A stretch of DNA of 64,000 nt. Source: Mactromeris polynyma (taxonomy: Eukaryota > Mollusca > Bivalvia > Venerida > Mactridae). The position numbers and the translations under genes were made by a program. The notes beneath the pieces are model-generated. The model was not told where the DNA came from. It did no database searches and saw nothing but the letters and a program-made list of their open reading frames with translations. Every line of letters starts with the position of its first letter. Positions within the stretch are counted from its first letter, which is position 1. Shown piece by piece: positions 34,279 through 46,525 of this stretch. Location: NCBI GenBank assembly GCA_032209605.1, contig JASFXZ010000026.1, positions 4,898,001 to 4,962,000 on the forward strand, read 5' to 3'.

Positions 34279-36639
34279 GTAATATAAAATATTGAACAAA
34301 ATGTCAAATAATTGATGTAAGGGAGACAACTTGCATTTTGTTCAAGATCATTCAAGAACATTTTCCAACATTAGACATCACTTCAAAGAAAACAGGCTTT
34401 CTAAGGTCAAATACTTATACTTTTTTTACCAAAAACGAATATTTTATTACGAGTTGGAAGTTAAATGGCTAGTTAATTGCAAATTATGACAAATTCAGCA
34501 AAATAAAAAATATTTTCATTGACAAGAATATCATTCCATACTAAATTCCTGACAAAAGCTATGTTAAATACATTAATTTACATACAATATGTAATGCCAC
34601 TCTAATAATATCACAGTATGTTAAATTAACTTCATGATGTTGTCAGAATAAAACATGGGCAGTAGAATATATCAAATACTAAGTAAATGCCTTATGTAAT
34701 GTAGAGCAAACTATTCCTTTTGAATCATTAATACTTGCTGGTATACTTCCCATAGTCAGTCAGTGAGTCAGTCGGTCAATAAAACTTCAGAACATTGAAT
34801 AATTGTGAAGTGAATTAATAAATGAAAGAATTGTATTCTGAACATCTAAAGTTTGAAATACTTTGGTTGGTATTTAAGTCTGCCAGTATTTCACAAAAAT
34901 GTGGAATTATAACTTGGTTTTGGTTTTTGTAGCCGAATGAAGACATACCATCAAACAATAAATATCATATTTTTCTTTCATTTGATGCATTCAGGTGAAC
35001 ACTATCACACCTCACTAATTAAGCACATTTTAATCTGAAGAAATCTGATCATTGACAATTGATTTTCTGTTCATATAGGCCAGTGAAAACAAAAAAAATG
35101 GGGGAAAAAATAGTAGAAATGTTATAGAACAAAATGTGGATTTCTGTTGCAGATGTATGTCCCTTCATGAATTGGATTTTTTAATCAGTTACCGAATGAA
35201 TCATAATTAAGTTAAGCATCATTAAAATATTTTGGACTATCAAATTATTTTACAAAACCTTTGGCATTCAATATGCATGTTCTTGAAAACCAAAATCCAA
35301 ACTAAGTTATTGCATATATTTAATAAAATAATATCATAAAGCGAACAAAACTTCGAAGTTGAATAAATTAATTTTATATTTAAAAACATATATTCAGAAT
35401 CCACATTTTAATAATTTCACAATAATAAAAAATATCAACATACATTTACTACTTTAAGTCCAGTAGAGTTTCAATTGAATAAGTTAATAAAATTAAATGC
35501 ACATTGTAACAAAAATATAATATCATGGCATTTTGATAAAATTAACTGTTCATACAAAAATATTGATGATTACAATTATTAGTAAATTATTAAATTTCCT
35601 GATATTTTAAACTTCGTATTATAGTTTGGCCGAGTATTCTCGAGAAATCAGAGCTAGGAGTATCAAATTTGTGACAAATAATAGTGAAATATTTCAAATG
35701 AACACCTTTGTCTGAGGTTATAAAACTTGAGATTGATTTCAAATCTTGTTTTGTGTGTTTTCTTAGATTAATTCTGTTGTTTTATAATTGATCATGCAGT
35801 AATTGCCATATAACATAAATAATTAACCTCAAAGGTTACTGAAACATTTAACAAAATATCTATTTGACAAAATAAGTTGTGACTGAAAAGAAGCTTTGAG
35901 TACAGCAACTGATCTCAAGTTTATAATCTCTGGCCATGGGCACTGATGGATTACAGATTCACATTAAAATTAAAGCAAAAGCTAAAAATACAGAAATAAG
36001 TTTATTATCAGAATGTTATTTGAGGATATTTTCGATATAGCTGTGTTAAGTGTGACAAAATTGAGACATGAAAGTGGACTAATTTTGATAAAAAAGTTTT
36101 ATGAACATACTTTTTTATATTTCAGGTATGGAATGAATCTCATCAAACAACTTCATCAAATTGGTGCATTTGTCCCGAATGAATGGTTGTCCAGAATGAA
36201 TGGTTTATTTTTTATTTTTTAACGTTATTAAATAACAAAAAGTGACATATTAGACATGAATGATATGTTTCAACATGGACCAGAAGACTTTTGTGTTAGA
36301 AAATAGACAATTTATGTACTTTCCATTGTGAAATCTTGTATATTATGTTTGGTTTGTCCATAAAGGACCATGGTCCGTAGAAGTGACCAGATATAATTTG
36401 TTGCATCTTGTTGGTCTTACTTATTGCTATCTACTTACTATAACCACCCACTGACATCCATGACTGATCTATTCTCTTAACTGCTCCATCATCTATGGGT
36501 TTTAGTTCACATTTTTGATAGATTGAAAGTATTGACCCACAGTTGATGACAGCGGTTAAGTATGATAGCCAGTTGCAAGTTACAAAAGACTTCCAAGGCC
36601 TGCCATTGATTAAATAAAGCAGCCATTGGATAATATATG
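34279..36639. other. Non-coding DNA, nothing firmly assigned
   Basis: AT-rich with no transposon ends or gene. 36126-36182 is the only segment that might continue the candidate exon at 34186. Confidence 0.4.
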
Positions 36640-39600
36640 GATTGTCAAGTATTGGTGGCCAAGTCACAGGGCTTGACTTATGTCCCAGTTGTCAAAGGGG
36701 CTAACTCGCCTATGAAGTTCTGCCACATCTTAAGCAGGGTAGATCACTCTTACATGGTAAGACTTGTGGAACCTTGTTTTCAAAATGGAGTGATATCTGC
36801 CATTTTGAAGTTTGGGGATATTACTGTTACTGTACACTTCCACCATTTCAACATGCAAAGTAGAGTTATACTCGCTGTTTATAAAACGGCTACCATCTAT
36901 AACGTCCCTTTATTTCAAACGGAGGCAATGTAAGAGGCTACTCTTGTTTCGAATGGTGGCATAGAAAGTAAGAGTTATGCCCCCTCCTTTAAAATGGCCG
37001 CTATTATGAATGAGAGTAATGTCCCTTTTGAAATCAGGGGAGGTAATCCATGCTGTAACCCGCCATTTTGAAAAAAGGGAGATTACTTTTGTTTAAAATG
37101 GTTGCCTTAAATGTAGAGTTATGCCCCCTGCTTAAAATGGCCGCTATTGTGAATGAGAGTAATGTCCCTTTATTACAAAATGGATGCAATTTTAGACATG
37201 ATTAATGTCCCCTGATGTCAAAATGACTGCTATTTTCGCGGAATATCAACAATTTTGAAATCAGGGGAGGTAATCCATGCTGTAAATTCCCGCCATTTTG
37301 AAAAAAGGGAGACTACTTTTGTTAAGAATGGTCGTCTTAAAGGTAGAGTTATGCCCCCTACTTAAGATGGCCGCTATTGTGAATGAGAGTAGTGTCCCTT
37401 TATTACAAAATGGATGCAATTTTTAGACATGACTAATGTCCCCTGATGTCAAAATGGCTGCCATTTTCGCGGAATATCAACCATTTTGAAATCAGGGGAG
37501 GTAATCCATGCTGTAAATTCCCGCCATTTTGAAAAAGGGAGACTACTTTTGTTAAGAATGGTTGCCTAAAAGGTAGAGTTATGCCCCCTGCTTAAGATGG
37601 CCGCTATTGTGAATGAGAGTAATGTCCCTTTATTACAAAATGGATGCAATTTTTAGACATGATTAATGTCCCCTGATGTCAAAATGGCTGCCATTTTCGC
37701 GGACTATCAACCATTTTGAAATCAGGGGAGGTAATCCATGCTGTAAATTCCCGCCATTTTGAAAAAAGGGAGATTACTTTTGTTTAAAATGGTCGCCTTA
37801 AATGTAGAGTTATGCCCCCTGCTTAAAATGGCCGCTATTGTGAATGAGAGTAATGTCCCTTTATTACAAAATGGATGCAATTTTTAGACATGACTAATGT
37901 CCCCTGATGTCAAAATGGCTGCCATTTTCGCGGAATATCAACCATTTTGAAATCAGGGGAGGTAATCCATGCTGTAAATTCCCGCCATTTTGAAAAAGGG
38001 AAACTACTTTTGTTAATAATGGTCGCCTAAAAGGTAGAGTTATACCCCCTGCTTAAGATGGCCGCTATTGTGAATGAGAGTCATGTCCCTTTATTACAAA
38101 ATGGATGCAATTTTTAGACATGATTAATGTCCCCTGATGTCAAAATGACTGCCATTTTCGCGGAATATCAACCATTTTGAAATCAGGGGAGGTAAGCCAT
38201 GCTGTAAATTCCCGCCATTTTGAAAAAAGGGAGATTACTTTTGTTTAAAATGGTCGCCTTAAATGTAGAGTTATGCCCCCTGCTTAAAATGGCCGCTATT
38301 GCGAATGAGAGTAATGTCCCTTTATTACAAAATGGATGCAATTTTAGACATGATTAATGTCCCCTGATGTCAAAATGGCTGCCATTTTCGCGGAATATCA
38401 ACAATTTTGAAATCAGGGGAGGTAATCCATGCTGTAAATTCCCGACATTTTGAAAAAAGGGAGACTACTTTTGTTAAGAATGGTCGTCTAAAAGGTAGAG
38501 TTATGCCCCCTGCTTAAGATGGCCGCTATTGTGAATGAGAGTAATGTCCCTTTATTACAAAATGGATGCAATTTTTAGACATGACTAATGTCCCCTGATG
38601 TCAAAATGGCTGCCATTTTCGCGGAATATCAACCATTTTGAAATCAGGGGAGGTAATCCATGCTGTAAATTCCCGCCATTTTGAAAAAGGGAGACTACTT
38701 TTGTTAATAATGGTCGCCTAAAAGGTAGAGTTATACCCCCTGCTTAAGATGGCCGCTATTGTGAATGAGAGTAATGTCCCTTTATTACAAAATGGATGCA
38801 ATTTTAGACATGATTAATGTCCCTGATGTCAAAATGGCTGCCATTTTCGCGGAATATCAACCATTTTGAAATCAGGGGAGGTAATCCACGCTGTAAATTC
38901 CCGCCATTTTGAAAAAGGGAGACTACTTTTGTTAAGAATGGTCGCCTAAAAGGTAGAGTTATGCCACCTGCTTAAGATGGCCGCTATTGTGAATGAGAGT
39001 AATGTCCCTTTATTACAAAATGGATGCAATTTTTAGACATGACTAATGTCCCCTGATGTCAAAATGGCTGCCATTTTTGCGGAATATCAACCATTTTGAA
39101 ATCAGGGGAGGTAATCCATGCTGTAAATTCCCGCCATTTTGAAAAAGGGAGACTACTTTTGTTAATAATGGTCGCCTAAAAGGTAGAGTTATACTCCCTG
39201 CTTAAGATGGCCGCTATTGTGAATGAGAGTCATGTCCCTTTATTACAAAATGGATGCAATTTTTAGACATGATTAATGTCCCCTGATGTCAAAATGGCTG
39301 CCATTTTCGCGGAATATCAACCATTTTGAAATCAGGGGAGGTAAGCCATGCTGTAAATTCCCGCCATTTTGAAAAAAGGGAGATTACTTTTGTTTAAAAT
39401 GGTCGCCTTAAATGTAGAGTTATGCCCCCTGCTTAAAATGGCCGCTATTGCGAATGAGAGTAATGTCCCTTTATTACAAAATGGATGCAATTTTAGACAT
39501 GATTAATGTCCCCTGATGTCAAAATGGCTGCCATTTTCGCGGAATATCAACAATTTTGAAATCAGGGGAGGTAATCCATGCTGTAAATTCCCGCCATTTT

Positions 39601-41100
39601 GAAAAAAGGGAGACTACTTTTGTTAAGAATGGTCGTCTAAAAGGTAGAGTTATGCCCCCTGCTTAAGATGGCCGCTATTGTGAATGAGAGTAATGTCCCT
39701 TTATTACAAAATGGATGCAATTTTTAGACATGACTAATGTCCCCTGATGTCAAAATGGCTGCCATTTTCGCGGAATATCAACCATTTTGAAATCAGGGGA
39801 GGTAATCCATGCTGTAAATTCCCGCCATTTTGAAAAAGGGAGACTACTTTTGTTAATAATGGTCGCCTAAAAGGTAGAGTTATACCCCCTGCTTAAGATG
39901 GCCGCTATTGTGAATGAGAGTAATGTCCCTTTATTACAAAATGGATGCAATTTTAGACATGATTAATGTCCCTGATGTCAAAATGGCTGCCATTTTCGCG
40001 GAATATCAACCATTTTGAAATCAGGGGAGGTAATCCACGCTGTAAATTCCCGCCATTTTGAAAAAGGGAGACTACTTTTGTTAAGAATGGTCGCCTAAAA
40101 GGTAGAGTTATGCCACCTGCTTAAGATGGCCGCTATTGTGAATGAGAGTAATGTCCCTTTATTACAAAATGGATGCAATTTTTAGACATGACTAATGTCC
40201 CCTGATGTCAAAATGGCTGCCATTTTCGCGGAATATCAACCATTTTGAAATCAGGGGAGGTAATCCATGCTGTAAATTCCCGCCATTTTGAAAAAGGGAG
40301 ACTACTTTTGTTAATAATGGTCGCCTCAAAGGTAGAGTTATACCCCCTGCTTAAGATGGCCGCTATTGTGAATGAGAGTAATGTCCCTTTATTACAAAAT
40401 GGATGCAATTTTAGACATGATTAATGTCCCTGATGTCAAAATGGCTGCCATTTTCGCGGAATATCAACCATTTTGAAATCAGGGGAGGTAATCCACGCTG
40501 TAAATTCCCGCCATTTTGAAAAAGGGAGACTACTTTTGTTAATAATGGTCGCCTAAAAGGTAGAGTTATGCCACCTGCTTAAGATGGCCGCTATTGTGAA
40601 TGAGAGTAATGTCCCTTTATTACAAAATGGATGCAATTTTAGACATGATTAATGTCCCCTGATGTCAAAATGGCTGCCATTTTCGCGGAATATCAACCAT
40701 TTTGAAATCAGGGGAGGTAATCCATGCTGTAAATTCCCGCCATTTTGAAAAAGGGAGACTACTTTTGTTAAGAATGGTCACCTAAAAGGTAGAGTTATGC
40801 CCCCTGCTTAAAAATGGCCACTATTGTGAATGAGAGTAATGTCCCTTAATTACAAAATGGATGCAATTTTAGACATGAGTAATGTCCCCTGATGTCAAAA
40901 TGGCTACAATTTTCGCAATATATCAACCATTTTGAAATCAGGGGAGGTAATCCACGCTGCAAATTTCCGCCATTTTGAAAGAAGGGAGGCTATTCTTGTT
41001 TCGAATGGTTGCCACTCAAGGTAGAGTTATGCTCCCTGCTTAAAATGGCCGCTATCATGAATGAGAGTAATGTCCCTTTATTTCAGAATGAATGCAATTT

Positions 41101-41469
41101 ACACTCGGAACACCTCGGAGATATAAATAACCTCGAAGATATTATAGTAAGAAAGTAGTCTGCAAGATGGCCGCCTCCGAGATATGTTGTACCTGTCTAT
41201 TATGGAATCGAGACATATACGATATTTCTTGGAAATCAACATCAAATATATTTGGAACGACAAATAAATATTTCCCTGATAATGAAATAACATCAATTTG
41301 TAGGAATTGTTGGCGAAAAATAGAAATTTTTTATGCATTCAGAAGGTAATCTCGTGATTATCTACTCGGCGTTATTCGCCGGGGACACATCACATTGAGT
41401 GTATCCATCCACTTACTTATGAGGTATGTATTCCGAGCTCTGCCAGGTACCGCCGAGTAGTTACGATTG
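41101..41469. mobile_element. 369 bp insertion in the satellite with 8-9 bp target duplication
   Basis: The satellite monomer is interrupted after TGCAATTT (41093-41100) and resumes with the same TGCAATTT (41470-41477); a following A extends the match to 9 bases. The insert contains an inverted pair, CTACTCGGCG (41362-41371) and CGCCGAGTAG (41451-41460). No clean terminal inverted repeats are visible, only ACTCGG near both ends in inverse orientation. An 8-9 bp duplication points to hAT, P or Mutator-type insertion. The insert carries the ZAD-like exon described separately. Confidence 0.6.
41167..41345 (+). CDS. ZAD-like zinc-binding exon, start codon to splice donor
   Basis: From ATG at 41167 (AAGATGGCCGCC context) a 60-codon frame reads CCTC near the start and ICRNCWRKIEIFYAFRR at the end. 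Two CxxC pairs about 40 residues apart, with the second followed by a hydrophobic and aromatic stretch ending FR, match the layout of the zinc-finger-associated domain (ZAD), an N-terminal dimerisation module of C2H2 zinc-finger proteins. The frame closes at TAA inside GGTAATC; a donor at AG|GTAAT (41345/41346) would let it splice out in phase 2. No C2H2 fingers occur in this window. It could be an orphan first exon captured by a transposon, or part of a transposon protein. Family call by pattern only. Confidence 0.4.
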
Positions 41470-42250
41470 TGCAATTTAAGACCTGAGTAATGTCCCCTGA
41501 TTTCAAAACGGCTGCCATATTTGCGGAATATCAACAATTTTGAAATCAGGGGAGGTAACTCTTACTGTATATTTCTGCCTTTTTAAAACCAGGGAGGTAA
41601 CTCCTGTTTTGAATGGTCGCCATGCAAGTTAAATTTATGCCCCCTGCTAAAAAATTGCCGCTATTATTATGAGTAATGTCCCTTCATTGTAAAATGGAGG
41701 CAATGAATGACGTGTATAATGTACGTCCTCTGATGTCAAAATGGCTGCCAATTTGCGAAATATCCACCATTTTGAACTTAGGGTAGGTCAATCTTACTGT
41801 ATATTTCTGCCATTTTGTAAGCAGGGAGGTTACTCCTGTTTCGAATGGTCGCCATGCAGAGCTATTATGAATAAGAATAATGTCCCTTTATTTCAAAATG
41901 GAGGTAATGTAAGACAAGAGTAGTGTCCCCTGATATCCACCATTTTGAAATTAGGGGAGGTAACTATTACTGTATTTTATCGCCATTTTGAAGGCTGGGT
42001 GGTTACTTCTATTTAGAATATAACGTGGCCACCATTATCATTAAGAGTAACGTCCGTTTATTTCATGACAGATACAAAGTAATGCAAGAGTAATGTCCCC
42101 TGATTTCTAAAGTTCTGCTTCTTTAAATTCAAGACACTCTTCTTGCGAATGTCCGCAATTTTGAAAGAAGGGGGAGGCTACTCTTGCTGTAAATTTCCGT
42201 CATTTATAAAGCTGGGATGCTACTCCTATAGATAATTCCCACATCTACAA

Positions 42251-43675
42251 TATTTACCTCCATTGTTCTGAATTGTCGGCCATTTTGATGGGCAAATTTC
42301 CTTAATGTTTATGGGGAATATAATGTAAACGATGATAAACTATTCCGATATATAAAAAAGTAACATATACATTATGGTCATGTGGACATTTGGCTTAGTA
42401 AGTTCAAGAAAGTGGTTGTCACATGCATTTTTATGGTATTTTCTCAATTATCACATATTTGGAAATTACTACTAAAAGGGCTTATCAGTTTTGCCTATCA
42501 AAATGGCCGACAGTTAAGAACAAGGGAGGTAAATATTGTAAATGTGGGAACTATGTATTTGGTCACTGATCCAATGTTGTAAAAGACAGAAAAGCGATTG
42601 CAATGTTCCATTTTGTGTATACATGGGTACAAAATAAATAAGGTTGTATGTCCTTCCTTATAAATGTATGGTTTAAGAATAACTTCTGCAATCAAATAGT
42701 TGATTTCATTCAAGTGTTTGCTACCAAATAGTTTCCATAGTATCTCTGTTCATTGCAAGACCATTATTGAAGTATTGTTATAAGATTGAAAAGTATGCAC
42801 TCAATACAAGTATGTTTTTTCCTTGGTCTATTTTAACTGTTAACACTATTCCTTGTAAATGCTGCACCTACACATGGTAAATAAAAATTTCTTGCTTTTT
42901 CCATTTTGAAAAACTTGACTTTTGTATTCTTCTGTCCGTAGCCATATTTCAGACATAGTTAGGTCTTTTTGGTAAGACAAATCATACAAATGTTTATTAC
43001 TATAGGCAAGTGATGACTGTATGCAAGGGACAGTCAGTGTAATGCAAACATTGTAGGTCCATAAAGGGACAGTCGGTGTAATGCATACATTGTAGGTCCA
43101 TCTAAATATTGTCTGCAATGAGCCTCAAAAGCAATTGTGGCTTTAAAGCTTAATTTAAATGTAGATATCTGTAAATTATTTCTTTACAGTATCCACAAGT
43201 ATTTACTGGCAACGCAGGGTGCAGTAATACCTGTTCTATCGAGCATTTGTGCTGCAAGATATTGATTCGCCTACGGTACCAAATGTTTATATAGGCGAGT
43301 TGACAATGCTACTTTTTTGTATAGCATTTTTTAAATGAACCATTCTTCATTCAGCCTCATTTCTCTGTCATAATAAGTGTGATTGAGTCAATATGTGGTG
43401 CACATACAGAAATGCATCTTTGATTATCTTACTCTTACATGTATAATGTTAGGGAATTTAGGAAAGTACATCATTCTTCCATATATTGTCAAGCATCAAT
43501 ATGACAAAGCATACATTTTCAATATCCACTGGCTAGGAAATAATTCAGGCACATGAGACAAATGCTCATCCTCTAGAAATTATATTAACTTGACAGACAA
43601 TTCCTTTACTCTATGTTTTATACAGTAACGTGCTAGGATATTTATCTCTGCATTTTGACAAATTATATCTTAACT
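42251..43675. other. Non-coding DNA with a small duplication
   Basis: GGGACAGTCGGTGTAATGCA and its near-copy (about 43027-43110) form a two-unit tandem repeat of about 45 bp. Open frames at 42382-42713 and 42846-43118 look like chance. No gene is assigned. Confidence 0.5.
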
Positions 43676-44932
43676 GCTGTCATAGATGTTGTCAAAGATG
43701 TAGTCATAGATGCTGTCATAGATGTTGTCAAAGATGTAGTCATAGATGTTGTCAAAGATGTAGTCATAGATGTTGTCATATATGTTGTCAAAGATGTAGT
43801 CATAGATGTAGTCATAGATGCTGTCATAGATGTTGTCATAGATGCTGTCATAGATGCTGTCATAGATGCTGTCATAGATGTTGTCATAGATGCTGTCATA
43901 GATGCTGTCATAGATGTAGTCATAGATGTAGTCATAGATGCTGCCATAGATGCTGTTATAGATGTAGTCATAGGTGTAGTCATAGATGCTGTCATAGATG
44001 TTGTCATAGATGCTGTCATAGATGTAGTCATAGGTGTAGTCATAGATGCTGTCATAGATGTTGTCATAGATGCTGTCATAGATGTAGTCATAGATGCTGT
44101 CATAGATGCTGTCATAGATGTAGTCATAGATGTAGTCATAGATGCTGTCATAGATACTGTTATAGATGTAGTCATAGATGTAGTCGTAGATGTTGTCATA
44201 GATGCTGTCAAAGATGTAGTCATAGATGTAGTCATAGATGCTGTCATAGATGCTGTTATAGATGTAGTCATAGATGTAGTCATAGATGCTGTCATAGATG
44301 TTGTCATATATGCTGTCATAGATGTTGTCATAGATGTTGTCATAGATGTAGTCATATATGCTGTCATAGATGCTGTCATATATGCTGTCATAGATGTAGT
44401 CATAGATGTAGTCATAGATGCTGTCATAGATGCTGTTATAGATGTAGTCATAGATGTAGTCATAGATGTTGTCATAGATGTTGTCAAAGATGTAGTCATA
44501 GATGTAGTCATAGATGCTGTCATAGATGCTGTTATAGATGATGTCAAAGATGTAGTCATAGATGTTGTCAAAGATGTAGTCATAGATGTAGTCATAGATG
44601 CTGTCATAGATGTTGTCAAAGATGTAGTCATAGATGTTGTCAAAGATGTAGTCATAGATGTAGTCATAGATGTTGTCATAGATGCTGTCACAGATGTTGT
44701 CATAGATGCCGGCATACATGTTGTCATAGATGCTGTCATATATGTTGTCATATATGTTGCCATATATGTTGTCATATATTTTGTCATATATATGTTGTCA
44801 TATATGTTGTCATAGATGTCATCATATATGTTGTCATATATGTTGCCATACATGTTGTCATAGATGCTGTCATATATGTTGTCATAGATGTTGTCATATA
44901 TGTCGTCATAGATGTAGCCTCCCTTTGTTGCA
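43676..44932. repeat. 12 bp minisatellite, about 100 units
   Basis: The unit GATGTTGTCATA varies at a few positions (TTG/CTG/TAG, CATA/CAAA). The last 200 bp shift to a CATATATGTTGT variant. Because 12 is divisible by 3 and the unit has no stop in most frames, four long open frames appear (303 and 386 codons on plus, 467 and 349 on minus), encoding four-residue repeats such as HRCC, VIDV, MTTS and IYDN. Their presence in several frames on both strands argues that none is a gene. Confidence 0.95.
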
Positions 44933-45252
44933 GCTATCGAAGAAAACATGTGGGAAAAGAATGGAGCGAGTACATGAAAAACATTGCTTAAAGGTAACAG
45001 TATTCCATTTAGATGAAACACCAAATTATACTGAGGTAAGAAATAATGTCTCATATATTTCATCACTTTGTATCAAGAGGATGCTTTTGAACATTTATTT
45101 TCGGTTAGGAAATACTGTAGGCACATGAAGATTATTATTCAGTAGAATGTAGCACTTTTATATCACTTTTCACTCGGTAGTTTGCAATCTTTTTTAATGT
45201 TAGTAGTCTTATAGGTATTGTTTGTGCATGTTGCATGCAGATAACACCCACT
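44933..45252. other. Non-coding spacer
   Basis: A sequence AGGTAACAG near 44993 and GAGGTAAGAAA near 45032 look like splice donors, but no exon is supported. Confidence 0.4.
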
Positions 45253-45332
45253 GACTTGTTAGCTCAGTGATTAGAGTGCTCTTTGTCAGTTTCAGACATT
45301 GAGAGGTCTCAGGTTCAAATCCTGGACAAGTC
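45253..45332 (+). repeat. tRNA-like sequence with perfect acceptor and T arms
   Basis: GACTTGT (45253-45259) pairs at all seven positions with ACAAGTC (45326-45332). The T arm TCAGG-TTCAAAT-CCTGG also pairs, and the D arm GCTC/GAGT pairs with one wobble. Boxes A (TTAGCTCAGTGATTAGAG) and B (GGTTCAAATCC) are good. The anticodon region is about 8 bases too long and lacks a standard 7-base loop with U33, so a decoding tRNA is doubtful. The sequence continues into AACAATTTCTCTAGCAAC, as in SINEs. Confidence 0.55.
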
Positions 45333-46444
45333 GGGTAACAACAATTTCTCTAGCAACAAACATAATTTGTACTTATTTGCAAACTCACCATGTGTATATT
45401 TAGATCTTGATATATTGTTAAACTTAACATTTCAAATGTTTTATCAAATTGTGTGATGCCAATACCGTGTAGTTGTTCAAATTCGTCTGGGTTTTTCATC
45501 AATTTCTTGATTAATATTTAGATTGATCATTCTCAGGTTCAGAATTAAGACCGTTTCAAATTTACATGGATCAGGTAAATTAGCATAATTATTTCATCAA
45601 ATTCATGACCTAATTTTACCACAAAATAAGTGCGAAAATCAGACAGAAATTGTATTTCAATAAAACAAACTTGTACAATGTTTATGCCCCCGTCAAATAT
45701 ATAATTATGTGATCTTGCATGTATGTGTGCGCACGTCAAGGGACAACATGTAATTGGTTACATTAAATGAAATTTTAACCAAGTGTTATTGGAAAGGAAT
45801 AACAAAATTATTATGGTGCATTATAATGTAGAGAATATCTGTATTTTTCTGTTATATGACCGAGTGAGCAGCAAATGCAATATTTTCATGAGTAGCATAG
45901 CCACAAGCTCAGTTTTCAGGATTTTGCTCTGTTGACACCCATATAATTTATAGATCATCATTTGAGTGAATTGGTATACAAATCCCATGGCTGGAACATT
46001 GATAGTGTTGTTCATCTACATCATTGATTTCAGGTGTGTATGGATGTGTCCAGTCTCAAATGAAATAATGGCTCCACATCTGAAAGGCTCATCATTCTTC
46101 GATATATCACAATTCAAATATTTATTTTTTAATTCTAGTACAAATGTACATGTTTGACAAAAAAATGTAAATGGTTATCGCACCAGATAATCTTCCAATG
46201 TGATGTGGAATAATGCTTGTGTAGAAGCTCTCAACATAAAGTATTGATATTTACATAAATAATTTACAAGTATTCGGGGTCAAACTGACTGTGTTATCTA
46301 TTAACTTTATAATACATTTTCTTCAAAAGACAACTAAACACTGAATTCCAATTAACTTCACCATAAATTTATTCTGCATAAACTCCGTTTTAATATTTGA
46401 AAAACATGGCACTACAAATTCAGCGACGTCCTGCTAGAGGACCA
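45333..46444. other. Non-coding DNA, nothing assigned
   Basis: No clear repeats. A plus-strand acceptor-like TTGATTTCAG at about 46034 is not followed by a long frame. An AATAAA on the minus strand at 46373-46368 may belong to the candidate exon at 46445-46525. Confidence 0.45.
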
Positions 46445-46525
46445 TCATCGGTGCAGCAAACATACTCTGTTGGAAGTTGATGGAGCATCAAGAGTCTGTT
46501 TGGTCTTCAAATTCTTGTCCTTGGA
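46445..46525 (-). other. Candidate terminal exon of a minus-strand gene
   Basis: On the minus strand CATTCAATTTCAG is followed by 26 open codons (beginning SKDKNLKTKQTLDAPSTSNR) and TGA at 46447-46445. An AATAAA polyadenylation signal follows about 72 bases later. Acceptor, short polar C-terminus, stop and poly-A signal in the right order suggest a last exon, but no upstream exon is recognised. Confidence 0.25.

Larger units (their letters stand above)
36640..42250. repeat. Satellite array, about 230 bp monomer
   Basis: GAATGAGAGTAATGTCCCTT recurs every 229-231 bp from about 37150 to 40830, giving about 17 good monomers. More diverged monomers lie on both sides (36640-37100 and 40850-42250), the usual pattern of a homogenised core with decaying edges. 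Each monomer contains CCCGCCATTTTGAAAA, CAAAATGGCTGCCATTTTCG, TTAAGATGGCCGCTATT and AATCAGGGGAGGTAA. Variant markers recur at about 1150 bp, five monomers, showing a higher-order unit. Open frames across it are accidental. Confidence 0.96.

Noticed and set aside
36637..40408. Open frames inside the satellite (for example 36637-36933 plus and 40208-40408 minus)
   Set aside because: They do not persist from monomer to monomer and match satellite sequence only.
43630..45066. Long open frames of 303, 386, 467 and 349 codons
   Set aside because: They arise from a stop-free 12 bp repeat and are present in several frames on both strands; the predicted peptides are four-residue repeats with no start or promoter support.
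45253..45332. Functional tRNA gene
   Set aside because: Outer stems pair, but the anticodon arm is too long and lacks a normal loop, so a decoding anticodon cannot be assigned.
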